Below are positions 43,204 through 52,825 of a DNA stretch of 64,000 nucleotides, piece by piece. The notes beneath the pieces are model-generated. The model had not been told where the DNA came from. It did not search any database and saw only the letters and a program-made list of their open reading frames with translations. A program made the position numbers and the translations under genes. The first letter of the stretch is position 1. Each line of letters starts with the position of its first letter. The stretch comes from CAZOOW01 sp964581535 (GTDB lineage: Bacteria; Patescibacteriota; Saccharimonadia; Saccharimonadales; Saccharimonadaceae). Location: contig CAZOOW010000003.1 in the NCBI GenBank assembly GCA_964581535.1, positions 71,099 through 135,098 on the forward strand. Direction: 5' to 3'.

Positions 43204-44097
43204 CTACGAAATAGGACGACCACCCGTGACGCCGATAACTTCGCCCGTGATATAACTCGACTCCTGACTCGCCAGAAATACGTAGACCGGTGCAAGTTCT
43301 GCCGGCTGTCCAGCGCGACCAAGCGGTGTATCCTGACCGAACGTCTTGATTTTCTCCTGCGACTGTCCGTGACTTGGTTGCAGTGGCGTCCATATCGGAC
43401 CAGGTGCAACGGCATTGACGCGAATTCCTTTTGGCGCCAGCTGTTCACTTAGGCCTTTGGTGAAGTTCGCTATTGCAGCTTTCGTCGTGGCATAGTCTAT
43501 CAAACCTTCCGAAGGTTGATATGCTTGAATCGAGCTGGTGTTGATTATAGTCGCGCCTTTAGGCATATGTTTCAAGGCTTCCTGGCTCATCCAGAACATC
43601 GCAAAAACATTGATAGTATATGTATCTTGTAGTTGCTTGCTTGGTAATGTGGAAAAATCATTGTTAAAGACTTGTTTACCCGCATTATTAATAAGGATAT
43701 CTAGGCCGCCAAGTTGCTCGGCTGCATCAGCGACCACTTTTCGAACAACTTCTTCCCCATCCGTAAAATCAGCCGGTAGTGCAACTGCTTTTTGACCGGC
43801 ATCTTCTATTGCTTTCACAACATCTTTCGCATCACTCTCTTCGCTCGGCAAATAACATATCGCGACGTCTGCTCCTTCGCGTGCATAGGCAATGGCAACC
43901 GCACGACCAATACCACTGTCTCCGCCGGATATAAGCGCTTTTCTGCCTTTTAGACGCTTCGCTCCTTCATACGATTCAAGCCCATGGTCTGCTAGAGGCT
44001 TAAGCTCAGAGTCAAGACCTGGTTCCGGCTGTTTTTGTTCCGGAGGGTTGATTACAGGATACTGCGTAACCGGATCTTTCATTTTATGCTGGTTCAT
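43204..44097 (-). CDS. SDR-family oxidoreductase, general stress protein 39 type
   Basis: The protein of about 297 residues has an extended N-terminus (KPLADHGLESYEGAKRLKGRKALI), the NAD(P)-binding GGDSGIGRAVA, NNAG and the catalytic Ser/Tyr/Lys in TSSIQAY and YATTKAA, ending in GEVIGVTGGRPIS. These features match YdaD/YhxC-like stress dehydrogenases. ATG 44097 follows AAGAGA and overlaps the ChaB stop by four bases (ATGA). Confidence 0.92.
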   Translation of the reverse strand: MNQHKMKDPVTQYPVINPPEQKQPEPGLDSELKPLADHGLESYEGAKRLKGRKALISGGDSGIGRAVAIAYAREGADVAICYLPSEESDAKDVVKAIEDAGQKAVALPADFTDGEEVVRKVVADAAEQLGGLDILINNAGKQVFNNDFSTLPSKQLQDTYTINVFAMFWMSQEALKHMPKGATIINTSSIQAYQPSEGLIDYATTKAAIANFTKGLSEQLAPKGIRVNAVAPGPIWTPLQPSHGQSQEKIKTFGQDTPLGRAGQPAELAPVYVFLASQESSYITGEVIGVTGGRPIS

Positions 44098-44330
44098 ACA
44101 TTCTCTTTTCTGTGCCACTTATTATCTGCCCCTTTTTTATACTTGTGCTTTACGGCCGACCAAGCAACTTTATGCGCGACAGTCTCACGATCTTCGTCAC
44201 CCCGACGGTCCCTGGCGTCTCTATACTCACCATACGCACTATTAAAGGCTTCTTTATAGGTATCCTGCGCGTGTGCTGGCAGGACATTTTTCACACTATC
44301 AGGGAGTTCGCTTGTTGTCTTATATGGCAT
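44094..44330 (-). CDS. chaB: ChaB-family protein
   Basis: The 78-residue protein starts MPYKTTSELPDSVKNVLPAHAQDTYKEAFNSAYGEY and ends with AWSAVKHKYKKGADNKWH, the ChaB signature. ChaB is named as a regulator of a cation antiporter, but in many bacteria it is found with general stress genes, as here, where it is coupled to a stress SDR. Confidence 0.93.
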   Translation of the reverse strand: MPYKTTSELPDSVKNVLPAHAQDTYKEAFNSAYGEYRDARDRRGDEDRETVAHKVAWSAVKHKYKKGADNKWHRKENV

Positions 44331-44408
44331 GGCACCTCCTTCAGTTGTTCAGCATAATTATGAACACAGTGAGCTTGGGCCGGTAGGACTTAAATTACAA
44401 TACGCCGT

Positions 44409-45074
44409 TTATGCGCCGGTTCGGTTATCGTACCTTTTGCCAACCGGCTTCGACTCGGGCGAACCTCTTTCACGTAGCTTGATGCTCAGCAGGAGTAATG
44501 AACCGACGGCCAAGAACTCACTCTGCCAGTTTTGTAAGCTTTCATACCAAAATTGGGATGTTCCAACATAACCGAGAGGCGTAACGCGCTCACTTTTTCC
44601 ATAAAAAGCGGCATCATCGTTATACATAGTTGCTCCACCGATGGCGTGCAGTGCAAATGACATGAAAAATATACTAATTAGCACAAGGCTGAGGGAGTGA
44701 GAATAGAGGCCGTGCTTGATTGCCTTAGTTGTATCGCTCAAAGTTTTTGCTCTTAGGATTGAATACCGCGAGCTCGTATCCTGCTTGGTTTTACCGCGCA
44801 TCGGTTTGCTGTCATCAGCTCCTTTTTGCCGAAGCCATATCGTCAGCACAACGAGCGCCCACATCTGCAAAAACTCGCTTTCCCAGTTCTCAAAAACGCC
44901 TTCTACAAATGTGCCGCTTGTCACATAGCTGCCATAACTCTGTGTTGGCTGTTTTCTATCTTTCAGCTCATTATTTTCCGTTCTCCACCCGACGACACTC
45001 ATGCCGACGAGCGTGAGTGCGAAAATGCTCAGTAAGACAATACTAAGGCTGTTGTTGCGCCAAAACTTTTTCAT
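44409..45074 (-). CDS. DUF6766-type membrane protein with internal duplication
   Basis: The 221-residue protein is made of two similar halves. Each has a helix SLSIVLLSIF / SLSLVLISIF, a glycine-rich loop, then FENWESEFLQMW / LQNWQSEFLAVG followed by a second helix ending in LRQKGADDSKP / LRERGSPESKP. Four membrane helices result. The family is found near stress genes in soil bacteria; its function is unknown. It starts two bases after the cupin stop. Confidence 0.8.
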   Translation of the reverse strand: MKKFWRNNSLSIVLLSIFALTLVGMSVVGWRTENNELKDRKQPTQSYGSYVTSGTFVEGVFENWESEFLQMWALVVLTIWLRQKGADDSKPMRGKTKQDTSSRYSILRAKTLSDTTKAIKHGLYSHSLSLVLISIFFMSFALHAIGGATMYNDDAAFYGKSERVTPLGYVGTSQFWYESLQNWQSEFLAVGSLLLLSIKLRERGSPESKPVGKRYDNRTGA

Positions 45075-45076
45075 AG

Positions 45077-45472
45077 TTATCCGGAAGTATTACCGTCGTA
45101 CTCTTCCATACTCTTGTCGGCCTCAGCCTTAGTTTTAAAATGCACGCCGTCAAGGTGATGCGGTACCGCGTAGATCGTATAAAGATGTAGTCCCTCAACT
45201 TTTGACGTATTTGTCACATTATGTTTTGCACCGGCCGGAACTATAACGCCACTGCCGTCCGTAATTTTATACGTATTTCCGTCAATAACTACTTCGCCAC
45301 TACCCGCTTCTATCCTAAAAAACTGATCGTTGCCGTGGGTCTCCAGACCTATCGATTCACCGGGTTTCAAATACATGTATACCAGTTGCATATAATGTTG
45401 CGTACGGACTACTTTTCGAAATGACTTGTTTCTTTTTGTCGCTTCCTCTATGTTGACATGAAAACCTTTCAT
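45077..45472 (-). CDS. Single-domain cupin
   Basis: The 131-residue protein has the cupin motifs LKPGESIGLETHGNDQFFRIEAGSGEV and PAGAKHNVTN, so a metal-binding beta-barrel is likely. The substrate is unknown; mannose-6-phosphate isomerase-like and small stress cupins are the nearest kinds. GGGAG precedes the ATG. It leads the cupin, DUF6766, ChaB, SDR cluster. Confidence 0.85.
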   Translation of the reverse strand: MKGFHVNIEEATKRNKSFRKVVRTQHYMQLVYMYLKPGESIGLETHGNDQFFRIEAGSGEVVIDGNTYKITDGSGVIVPAGAKHNVTNTSKVEGLHLYTIYAVPHHLDGVHFKTKAEADKSMEEYDGNTSG

Positions 45473-45564
45473 GACACGTCTCCCTATGTATTACTTTTCC
45501 AATTGAATACTACTCCGATGTATTTACGTCGTATGTGATAAATCACACAAATCACGGCCAAGTA

Positions 45565-46014
45565 TTATTCGATACGCCGTGCAAAAATCTCCTCTGTTTC
45601 ACGCATGAATATTTCTGCCACCTTAGGCCCAACACCGTGAAGTCGTTGCAATCGTTTCGCAAACTCTGCTTCATTTAGGCTACGCTCAGCCATGAGCACC
45701 AATGACCCTTCATATTCGTCGATCAACAGTTCCATGCATCTGCGTATACCGCGGGCTGTTGATTCTGCATAGCGGGTATATTTTCCTTCATAGAAGATAC
45801 GAACGAGTGATCTTCCGCGTGCTTGAACAATTGACCACGGCGTGTCATAACCGGCACCTTGCAGTAATCGCCATGTCTTTACCGCCACATCAGACTGTAT
45901 GGGTTTTCCGAATAAGTAGCACAACAGAAACCAACGGAACATATCATCATCCCCGCTCATCACGTTTATACCGAAATCCAACGCATAATGAACGGGTTTT
46001 TTCCTCTTGTTCAT
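45565..46014 (-). CDS. HhH-GPD-like DNA glycosylase fold protein
   Basis: The protein of about 149 residues has a helix-hairpin-helix LHGVGPKVAEIFMRE near the C-terminus and an all-helical body (FRWFLLCYLFGKPIQSDVA). It lacks the full catalytic half of endonuclease III (no Fe-S cysteines), so it may be a reduced glycosylase or a DNA-binding relative. The start at 46014 (MNKRKKPVHYALD) was chosen over the longer frame. Confidence 0.6.
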   Translation of the reverse strand: MNKRKKPVHYALDFGINVMSGDDDMFRWFLLCYLFGKPIQSDVAVKTWRLLQGAGYDTPWSIVQARGRSLVRIFYEGKYTRYAESTARGIRRCMELLIDEYEGSLVLMAERSLNEAEFAKRLQRLHGVGPKVAEIFMRETEEIFARRIE

Positions 46015-46076
46015 GGCGAGCACTATGTCACCCTTCAGCAAGACTTGCAGCGATAAATATTACTTTTTTATGATTT

Positions 46077-47768
46077 CTATGTGACCGACTCTATTCTGAG
46101 CAGTTGCCCCTGAACTGTTCGCCGTCCGTTCCACTCATTAATAGTCAAATGTGCCCATACATTGACAGCTTCCGCTGCTTCCCTAGTAAAGGCGTCGGCT
46201 TTGTTAAAGGCAATCATCTCCATGGCCTGTCCGTTGGTATCTCGAAACGTATATTTAACATGTTGAGCGTCGGCACCGAGAGTTCTTCTGCTTACAATTT
46301 GGATGTTGCTAAACTGCACAATAGGCTCAGGATTGCCATTACCATACGGTTCCAGCTGCTGGAGATCACGAACATTTCCTTGCGTGCATAGCGCAAAGTT
46401 AGGCAGGGTCACATCACTCTGCACCGTAAGATATCGCTGCTGGTTAATCAATTTTTTTTCCCTATAAAATTCGTTCATGGCTGTTCTCCATGGACCGATT
46501 GATGTGCTCAACAGTGTAACACCGGCTGCAAGCGTATGTCCGCCACCTTTAATCAGAAGGTGCTCGGTCGCGCGAATTGATTCTACTGCTGAAAAATCTC
46601 CAAAACTACGCGCTGAACCTTTCGCAGTACCATCATCTAGCTCTTGTAGCACAAAGGTAGGTTTCTGATAGGTTTCGAGCAACTTTGCCGCGACAATACC
46701 GATAATGCCGTGGCTCCAAGTGGAATCGCTAACGATCAGCACATTATTATCCATGAATTTTTCTTCAACCTGCCGTTTTGCTGCTTGCAAGATTCTGTCC
46801 TGTTCTGTACGCCGTTCCTGATTCAAAACATCAAGTATCTCTGCTAACTCCAGCGCTCTTGCATTATCTGTCGTAGTGAGCAAGTCGAGCGCCAGCTGAG
46901 CCGTCTCCATCCGTCCGGCGGCATTTAGCCGAGGTCCGAGCGCAAAACCTAAGCTTCTTGCACTCAGTCTTTCTGGATCAACTCGAGAAATAGCCATTAG
47001 TAGTTTTAGCCCGGGGCGTCGCGTTTTTTTCATAACCGTCAGGCCCCAAAATACATTCGCCCTGTTCTCATCTTTGAGCTGAACGACATCGCAAACAGTA
47101 CCCAGCGCTACCAAATCCAACAGCCATTTTTCTTGACCGGCTGCAAGTCCAGATAGCTTCGTTTGTAATGCTTGTACAAGCTTGAACGCTACACCAACCC
47201 CAGCAAGATCAAGAAATGGGTAGAGTGTCTTATCTGACGTATTCAAAAGTAAATTATCATATTTATCCGAGTTCGTCTCTGCTAGGCGTTTTGGGTTTAC
47301 CACCGCAACGGCCGGTGGCATCGTATCACTGACACTGTGATGATCAGTCACGATGACATCGAGCCCGAGTGCATTGGCGCGCTCAATTTCCTTATGCGAT
47401 AAACTTCCGCAGTCTACTGTCACAATGAGATCCGCGCCGCTAGCTGCGATTTGTTCGATAGCGGCCGTCGCCAATCCATACCCTTCAACAAAGCGATTCG
47501 GTATAAAAGCGCGCGCGTCGACGCCGAATGACCCAAAGGCATCAAGCAGAAGACTTGTTGCGGTCAATCCATCGATGTCATAGTCACCATAGATAACTAT
47601 TCTTTCTTTGTTCTTATGAGCCGCGACAAGGCGTTTAACTGCTTTGTCCATATCCGGTAGCAGAAATGGATCATGTCGAAATGCATCATAATCTGGATGC
47701 AAAAAAGCCTGACGAACCGTAGTTTCAGTCAGACCTCGCGCCGCTAAAACGGCGTCAACCAGCGACAT
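46077..47768 (-). CDS. recJ: Single-stranded-DNA-specific exonuclease RecJ
   Basis: The 563-residue protein has the DHH motifs YGDYDIDGLTATS, VDCGSLSH and VTDHHSVSD, the DHHA1 motif GGGHTLAAGV and a C-terminal OB-like domain. It degrades single-stranded DNA 5' to 3' in repair. Its ATG overlaps the stop of the upstream winged-helix gene by one base, which is an uncommon pairing. Confidence 0.95.
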   Translation of the reverse strand: MSLVDAVLAARGLTETTVRQAFLHPDYDAFRHDPFLLPDMDKAVKRLVAAHKNKERIVIYGDYDIDGLTATSLLLDAFGSFGVDARAFIPNRFVEGYGLATAAIEQIAASGADLIVTVDCGSLSHKEIERANALGLDVIVTDHHSVSDTMPPAVAVVNPKRLAETNSDKYDNLLLNTSDKTLYPFLDLAGVGVAFKLVQALQTKLSGLAAGQEKWLLDLVALGTVCDVVQLKDENRANVFWGLTVMKKTRRPGLKLLMAISRVDPERLSARSLGFALGPRLNAAGRMETAQLALDLLTTTDNARALELAEILDVLNQERRTEQDRILQAAKRQVEEKFMDNNVLIVSDSTWSHGIIGIVAAKLLETYQKPTFVLQELDDGTAKGSARSFGDFSAVESIRATEHLLIKGGGHTLAAGVTLLSTSIGPWRTAMNEFYREKKLINQQRYLTVQSDVTLPNFALCTQGNVRDLQQLEPYGNGNPEPIVQFSNIQIVSRRTLGADAQHVKYTFRDTNGQAMEMIAFNKADAFTREAAEAVNVWAHLTINEWNGRRTVQGQLLRIESVT

Positions 47769-48067
47769 TAGGCGTCGCCGGCGGCTGCTCGCTTACGAGT
47801 TTGGTGCTGTTGCGATTTTATGACGATGCTTTGCAGCTCTTTAAAGATCGTGAAGTGTTTGTTCGTGGAGTAAATCTTGGTGTTGCCTTGTTTCTCACTG
47901 AGCAGAAAACCAACCTTTTCAAGTCGCTTCAGCTCGCGCTGGATATTGCCCGGGTCTTCCTTGATAAGCTTAGCGAGGCCCCTGACATGCGTTCGAAAAT
48001 CAGGATATTTTGCATATACAACAATTATTTTTCGACGAACTCGAGACGTGATGAAAACATCCAACAT
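47768..48067 (-). CDS. Winged-helix transcriptional regulator
   Basis: The protein of about 99 residues is mostly a winged helix: VYAKYPDFRTHVRGLAKLIKEDPGNIQRELKRLEKVGFLLSEKQGNTKIYSTN fits the ArsR/MarR-like DNA-binding fold of nucleotidyltransferase-associated regulators. It ends in a basic tail. It is translationally coupled to recJ, suggesting control of that gene or of a repair set. Confidence 0.8.
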   Translation of the reverse strand: MLDVFITSRVRRKIIVVYAKYPDFRTHVRGLAKLIKEDPGNIQRELKRLEKVGFLLSEKQGNTKIYSTNKHFTIFKELQSIVIKSQQHQTRKRAAAGDA

Positions 48068-48157
48068 AACTTCTAAAAACAACTCCACTTAGTTTATATG
48101 CGTTGATAATTATTCTACATTTTTATGACCGTAGAAACAACCCCGTTTTTGATAATA

Positions 48158-48811
48158 TCAGTGCCAATTCAGCACAATCTGGCTTAATTCAGCTATCGTT
48201 GCTTCATGCTCCGGAACGTCGTTAACGTCATAGTAATGGTCTGTGTCCAAGAAGTTGTCAGTGACACTGAGAAAGTGCACCTCATCCCCCAGGATGTGTG
48301 CTCTATCAACAGCATTGACAGAAGCAACCGGTGCAACAATAACCAGCTTTTCAATTCGCAGTGGTTTTAAAAAATCAGCTGCCGCGTCCAAGCTCGCGCC
48401 AGACGATAGCCCATCAGCAACCAATATCACAGTATGCTCCCTGAGCATCGACTCGTCCACGATTCCACCATCGCCTAGCAGCTTATTCATAACGCTCATT
48501 TTCTCTCGTTTCTGGTCTTCTAAGTAGCCATGAAATTCTGTGTAATATGCCTCAATCTCTCCTGTTGAAAACATACCGTTATACGTAAAGCGCCCGCTCT
48601 GATTGAGCGTTCCAAAGTCAACACTCTCTCCCGGAACGTCTATCTGTTCAACTAATAGTAAGGTTACGAGACAATGCAGCTCCGAAGCAATCGCTTTGCC
48701 TACCTGTACGGCCCCGTCGCTGAGTGCAACAACAACCGTATTTGCATAGCGGTACTCGCCGAGTTGTTCAGCGAGCTTTTGTCCGGCTTGGTGTCGTGAT
48801 GCAAAATACAT
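48158..48811 (-). CDS. Phosphoribosyltransferase-fold protein
   Basis: The 217-residue protein has a PRPP-loop-like VILVADGLSSGASLDAAADFL and an N-terminal FASRHQAGQKLAEQLGEYRYANTVVVALSDGAVQVGKAIASEL, as in the COG1926 group of predicted phosphoribosyltransferases. The substrate is unknown. It is divergent from priA. Confidence 0.8.
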   Translation of the reverse strand: MYFASRHQAGQKLAEQLGEYRYANTVVVALSDGAVQVGKAIASELHCLVTLLLVEQIDVPGESVDFGTLNQSGRFTYNGMFSTGEIEAYYTEFHGYLEDQKREKMSVMNKLLGDGGIVDESMLREHTVILVADGLSSGASLDAAADFLKPLRIEKLVIVAPVASVNAVDRAHILGDEVHFLSVTDNFLDTDHYYDVNDVPEHEATIAELSQIVLNWH

Positions 48812-48878
48812 ATGGCTATTACGTGTCTATTGTATCGATATTCTGCCGGACGGCAATACAGTATGGGATAATTAAACG

Positions 48879-50813
48879 ATGCACTACTACGAAGTCTCAC
48901 CGCTTAAAATCGTCCACCGAGATACGGGTATATTAACCTATACATCTAACATCGACTTCGCTCCTGGTCAGATCGTGCTAGTGCCAGTTGGAAAAGCAAG
49001 TGTTGCTGGTGTCGTTATAAAAAAAGTAAAGAAACCGGAATTTGAAACAAAAGAAATCCTAAACGTCGTGGTAGAAACGCCCCTACCGAAGCCTCTCCTA
49101 AAACTTCACGACTGGATGAGCTCCTTTTATGCAACTCATCCAGTCCACGTATGGCAAACAATCTTGCCTAGCGGCATAACAAAAAAACGACGAAAATCAC
49201 ACAATAAGCCTATACCACCTCAGAGAAATAGAACAAAATTTGTACTCAATACGGCTCAAAAGAACGCGTTTAGCCAGATAGTGGGCCGCCCGGCTCAAAC
49301 CACGCTCCTACATGGAATAACCGGCTCCGGAAAGACTGCTGTGTATATCGAGCTTGCAAGAGAAAGTATTTTAAAAGACAGGTCGGTAATAATACTTGTT
49401 CCAGAAATCGCACTTACCAGCCAGCTTGTTGCTGACTTTTCGCATCATTTTGATAACGTCATCGTTACACACTCAACCATGAGTGAAGGCACAAGGCACA
49501 CAGCTTGGACACAGGTACTCAATGAAAAAAAACCGATGATAGTCATCGGACCACGCTCCGCTCTTTTCGCTCCTCTAAAGAACATAGGACTTATCGTGAT
49601 AGATGAATGTCATGAGCCAAGCTACAAACAGGAAAAATCACCTCGTTATTCAGCCCTCCGCGCGGCCAGTGTCTTAGCGACTAACCATGGAGCGCGGCTG
49701 GTGCTTGGGAGTGCTACTCCAGCTATACAGGACTTCTACGTTGCTCAGTCACAAAATGCAATCGTTGAAATGAGCAAGCTTGCTCGCCCCGGCAGTATTC
49801 TTCCAACCGTCCAAACCGTAGATATGACGAAACGAACCAACTTCAAGCGAAGTGTATTCCTGTCAGAAGCCTTCCTAACAGGATTAGGTGCAGCGCTACT
49901 AGCAGGCCATCAGTCGCTTGTATTTCATAACCGAAGAGGCAGCGCTCCGACAACACTTTGCGAAAACTGTGGCTGGAGTGCTGCGTGTCCCCGATGCTTT
50001 GTGCCGATGACGCTACATGCAGATATGCACAGGATGCGCTGTCATCTATGCAACTACGACGAGCATGTGCCAACTTCCTGTCCTAGCTGTAAGCGAGCAG
50101 GCATTATTCATAAAGGAATCGGTACTAAACGTATCGTAGAAGAACTCGCACGGCTCTTTCCAAAAGCCGTAATTGCACGTTTTGACGGTGACACAATCGC
50201 TAGTGAAGCACTTGAGGAATCCTACCAGCAAATTTATGACGGTGAGATCGATATCATCGTTGGTACTCAAGTTGTAGCAAAAGGTTTAGATTTGCCAAAG
50301 CTTCGCTTTGTAGGGATTCCTCAAGCCGACACCGGACTTTCCCTTCCCGACTATCAAAGCACGGAACGAGTGTTCCAGCTTCTTGCTCAAGCCGCCGGCC
50401 GAGTCGGCAGGAACGAGCACGCCTCCCATGTCGTTGTCCAAAGCTACCAACCAGACCACCCTAGCGTCCGCTTCGGTATTGCCCGTGACTATCGCGGTTT
50501 TTATTCTGAGGCTCTCGCAGAACGAAAACGTGCCGGTTTTCCACCGTATAGTTATTTATTAAAACTAACATGCCTATACAAATCAGAGTCGGCTGCGGTA
50601 CGCGCATCTCGAGAGCTAGCCACCAAGCTCCGCCGAGAATTTCCTAAGCTACAGATCCTTGGCCCGGCCCCATGTTTTTATGAGAGAGTGCGCGAAAGCT
50701 ATAGATGGCAGTTGCTCTTAAAATCTTCGTCACGCTCTCAACTGACGGAAGTGCTGAAGTACGTACCATCAACTCACTGGCAGTTCGAACTAGAACCGGC
50801 ATCCCTTCTCTAG
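48879..50813 (+). CDS. priA: Primosomal helicase PriA
   Basis: The 644-residue helicase has the N-terminal 3'-end-binding domain, Walker A GITGSGKT (146-153), the DEAH-type box DECHEPSY, a zinc-binding insert with eight cysteines (CENCGWSAACPRC...CHLCN...CPSC) and GTQVVAKGLDLPKL. It restarts stalled replication forks. GATAAT ends six bases before the ATG, so translation is likely leaderless. priA, def and fmt keep their conserved order. Confidence 0.95.
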   Translation: MHYYEVSPLKIVHRDTGILTYTSNIDFAPGQIVLVPVGKASVAGVVIKKVKKPEFETKEILNVVVETPLPKPLLKLHDWMSSFYATHPVHVWQTILPSGITKKRRKSHNKPIPPQRNRTKFVLNTAQKNAFSQIVGRPAQTTLLHGITGSGKTAVYIELARESILKDRSVIILVPEIALTSQLVADFSHHFDNVIVTHSTMSEGTRHTAWTQVLNEKKPMIVIGPRSALFAPLKNIGLIVIDECHEPSYKQEKSPRYSALRAASVLATNHGARLVLGSATPAIQDFYVAQSQNAIVEMSKLARPGSILPTVQTVDMTKRTNFKRSVFLSEAFLTGLGAALLAGHQSLVFHNRRGSAPTTLCENCGWSAACPRCFVPMTLHADMHRMRCHLCNYDEHVPTSCPSCKRAGIIHKGIGTKRIVEELARLFPKAVIARFDGDTIASEALEESYQQIYDGEIDIIVGTQVVAKGLDLPKLRFVGIPQADTGLSLPDYQSTERVFQLLAQAAGRVGRNEHASHVVVQSYQPDHPSVRFGIARDYRGFYSEALAERKRAGFPPYSYLLKLTCLYKSESAAVRASRELATKLRREFPKLQILGPAPCFYERVRESYRWQLLLKSSSRSQLTEVLKYVPSTHWQFELEPASLL

Positions 50814-50846
50814 TCAGTAAACTATTTCATAAGCTATACTAGTCGT

Positions 50847-51422
50847 ATGACCTCACGCGCCGACATCATTACCCTGCCTCATCCGAGCCTACGTACAAAA
50901 TCTACGAAAATTCATGTCATTACAGACGCGACAAAACAGCTTATCGAAGACATGAAAACAGCTGCACTCGACTGGGAAGATAGTCGCCCGCATGAAATCG
51001 CCGTCGCCCTCGCTGCAGTTCAGATAAACCGACTGGAGCGTGCAGTCATTGTTCGGAGCGACTTCGAAAACAAAGATGATCGAAGCTTCACGATTCTCAT
51101 CAACCCCGAAATCATCAAATATGAAGGTGATGTCGTCACCGATCATGAAGGCTGTCTCAGCGTCCTAAATGTTTACGGAGCTGTTCCCCGACATGACAAA
51201 ATACGAATCAAAGCCCTCGACGAGAACGGTATTGAGGTCCGGGCAAAAGCAAGCGGCTTTTTAGCACGTGTCCTGCAGCATGAGATAGATCACACAAACG
51301 GTATTTGTTTCGTCGACCATATTGACCATGACAAAAATGCGTTTTTTGTGCTGAACGATAAGGGTGAACTGAAGCCAACGGACTATAGTCATGTCAAAGC
51401 GTCTGGTATTTTTCGGCACTGA
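50847..51422 (+). CDS. def: Peptide deformylase
   Basis: The 191-residue enzyme has motif 1 VALAAVQI (53-60, usually GxGLAAPQ), motif 2 EGCLSV with the metal Cys103, and motif 3 QHEIDH with His145, Glu146 and His149. It removes formyl from nascent proteins. TATACT (50835-50840) ends six bases before the ATG. Its 3' end overlaps fmt by 32 bases. Confidence 0.92.
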   Translation: MTSRADIITLPHPSLRTKSTKIHVITDATKQLIEDMKTAALDWEDSRPHEIAVALAAVQINRLERAVIVRSDFENKDDRSFTILINPEIIKYEGDVVTDHEGCLSVLNVYGAVPRHDKIRIKALDENGIEVRAKASGFLARVLQHEIDHTNGICFVDHIDHDKNAFFVLNDKGELKPTDYSHVKASGIFRH

Positions 51423-52275
51423 GGATTTTAGCCTTCCTAGCCTAGAAGCGCTTGTCGAAGCGGGGTATGATATTGCTGCTGTCGTGACTAAGTCCGACAC
51501 TAAACGCGGCCGTAATCAACAGCTCACCCCGCCTGCCGTTAAACAATATGCCGCTCAACATTCTATCCCGGTCCTGCAGCCGATAAAGCTCGGTGAACAC
51601 GTGGACGAGCTAAAGATGCTCTCGGCTGACGGAGCCGTACTTGTATCGTATGGAAAAATTCTTCCAAAACGAATACTCGATGTATTCGAGCCTATCGGCA
51701 TCATAAATATTCACCCGTCACTGCTCCCAAAGTACCGTGGACCATCACCCATCGAAGCGGCGATCTTAAATGGCGATACATCAACCGGCATAAGCATCAT
51801 GAAGCTGACTGAAGGTATGGACGAAGGTCCCCTTTATCTACAAACTACCTACCCGCTTCATGGTGATGAAACGAAGCCACAGCTATACAAAACGCTTGCA
51901 AAACTTGGAGCAATAGAGCTCTTAAAGGTCCTTCCGGATATACTTTCAGGTACACTTGTACCCAAAGTGCAAAAAAATAGTGATGTTTCTGTAACATCAC
52001 TCATTTCGAAAGATTTAGGTAAAGCCGACCACTCAACAGATACAGCAGAAGCGATTGAGCGTAAGGTCCGAGCTTACCTCGGCTATCCAAAAACACGTCT
52101 ATCCTATGGAGATAATGATGTGATAATAACATCTGCAAAAGTTGTCGATAGCCCGCAACCTAACACGCTGACGATCCCCTGTGCCAACAACACCTACTTG
52201 AGAGTTGATGAACTCATCGCTCCATCAGGCAAAATTATGTCTGGCGCCGACTACCTTCGTGGCTACGCCGCTTGA
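51391..52275 (+). CDS. fmt: Methionyl-tRNA formyltransferase
   Basis: The 294-residue enzyme has RLVFFGTEDFSLPSLEALVEAG, the catalytic NIHPSLLPKYRGPSPIEAAIL with Asn and His, the MDEGPLY loop and a C-terminal OB-fold domain. It formylates initiator Met-tRNA. It starts inside def, consistent with coupling, and its stop overlaps the convergent DUF5663 gene by 13 bases. Confidence 0.95.
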   Translation: MSKRLVFFGTEDFSLPSLEALVEAGYDIAAVVTKSDTKRGRNQQLTPPAVKQYAAQHSIPVLQPIKLGEHVDELKMLSADGAVLVSYGKILPKRILDVFEPIGIINIHPSLLPKYRGPSPIEAAILNGDTSTGISIMKLTEGMDEGPLYLQTTYPLHGDETKPQLYKTLAKLGAIELLKVLPDILSGTLVPKVQKNSDVSVTSLISKDLGKADHSTDTAEAIERKVRAYLGYPKTRLSYGDNDVIITSAKVVDSPQPNTLTIPCANNTYLRVDELIAPSGKIMSGADYLRGYAA

Positions 52276-52697
52276 TCGTCTGGGCCTAAGATTGCGTCCT
52301 TATTTTGCGAAACTTCCGTCTTCAATTTGTCGAGTTCTGCGGCAACGACCTGCTTGTAGTCAGGTCGGTTCATCTCCAGCCATTTGAGCGAACCGTATTC
52401 ACTGAGCAGCACGATACCTTCAACGTCTGCAGGTGCAGATGACTTCAGCTGTTGAAAATCAGCTGCTTCCATATAGTTTGGTAAGTGTTTTTCGAACCAT
52501 GCATTAACTTTTTGTTCATCCCTGTCAACGAATGCTTCGAACTGCGCCAACTGATCGTCACTGAGGCCATCGGAAAGTTTCGTTCCAACTCTCAGCTCCA
52601 ACTCACTATAAATATGCTGCAAAAAAGCTTGTTTTTGATCCTCGGGCAAATTCCCGAGTCCGACTTCTTGTAAGAATTTATCGTCTAACTGGAACAT
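52263..52697 (-). CDS. DUF5663-like small protein
   Basis: The protein of about 144 residues starts MFQLDDKFLQEVGLGNLPEDQKQAFLQHIYSELELRVGTKLSDGLSDDQLAQFEAF, a helical segment that recurs in Patescibacterial proteins grouped as DUF5663 (from memory, not searched). The rest is acidic and soluble. TATAAT (52707-52712, minus strand) ends nine bases before the ATG. Function unknown. Confidence 0.7.
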   Translation of the reverse strand: MFQLDDKFLQEVGLGNLPEDQKQAFLQHIYSELELRVGTKLSDGLSDDQLAQFEAFVDRDEQKVNAWFEKHLPNYMEAADFQQLKSSAPADVEGIVLLSEYGSLKWLEMNRPDYKQVVAAELDKLKTEVSQNKDAILGPDDQAA

Positions 52698-52769
52698 AGT
52701 AGTTTTATTATAGCATCTACTGAACGCTGATCTTTTCAATCATCTTTATGTATCATATGAAAAGTTGTG

Positions 52770-52810
52770 GCCGTTGCTCTCTCCTGTTCTTAGAAGGAGA
52801 GAGCAACGGC
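52770..52810. terminator. Long hairpin after the 353-residue GC-rich gene
   Basis: A perfect 16-bp stem (52770-52785 with 52795-52810) with a nine-base loop begins 15 bases past the stop; ACAACTTTTC follows on the minus strand. Confidence 0.7.
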
Positions 52811-52825
52811 GCGTGGTTGGATGGT

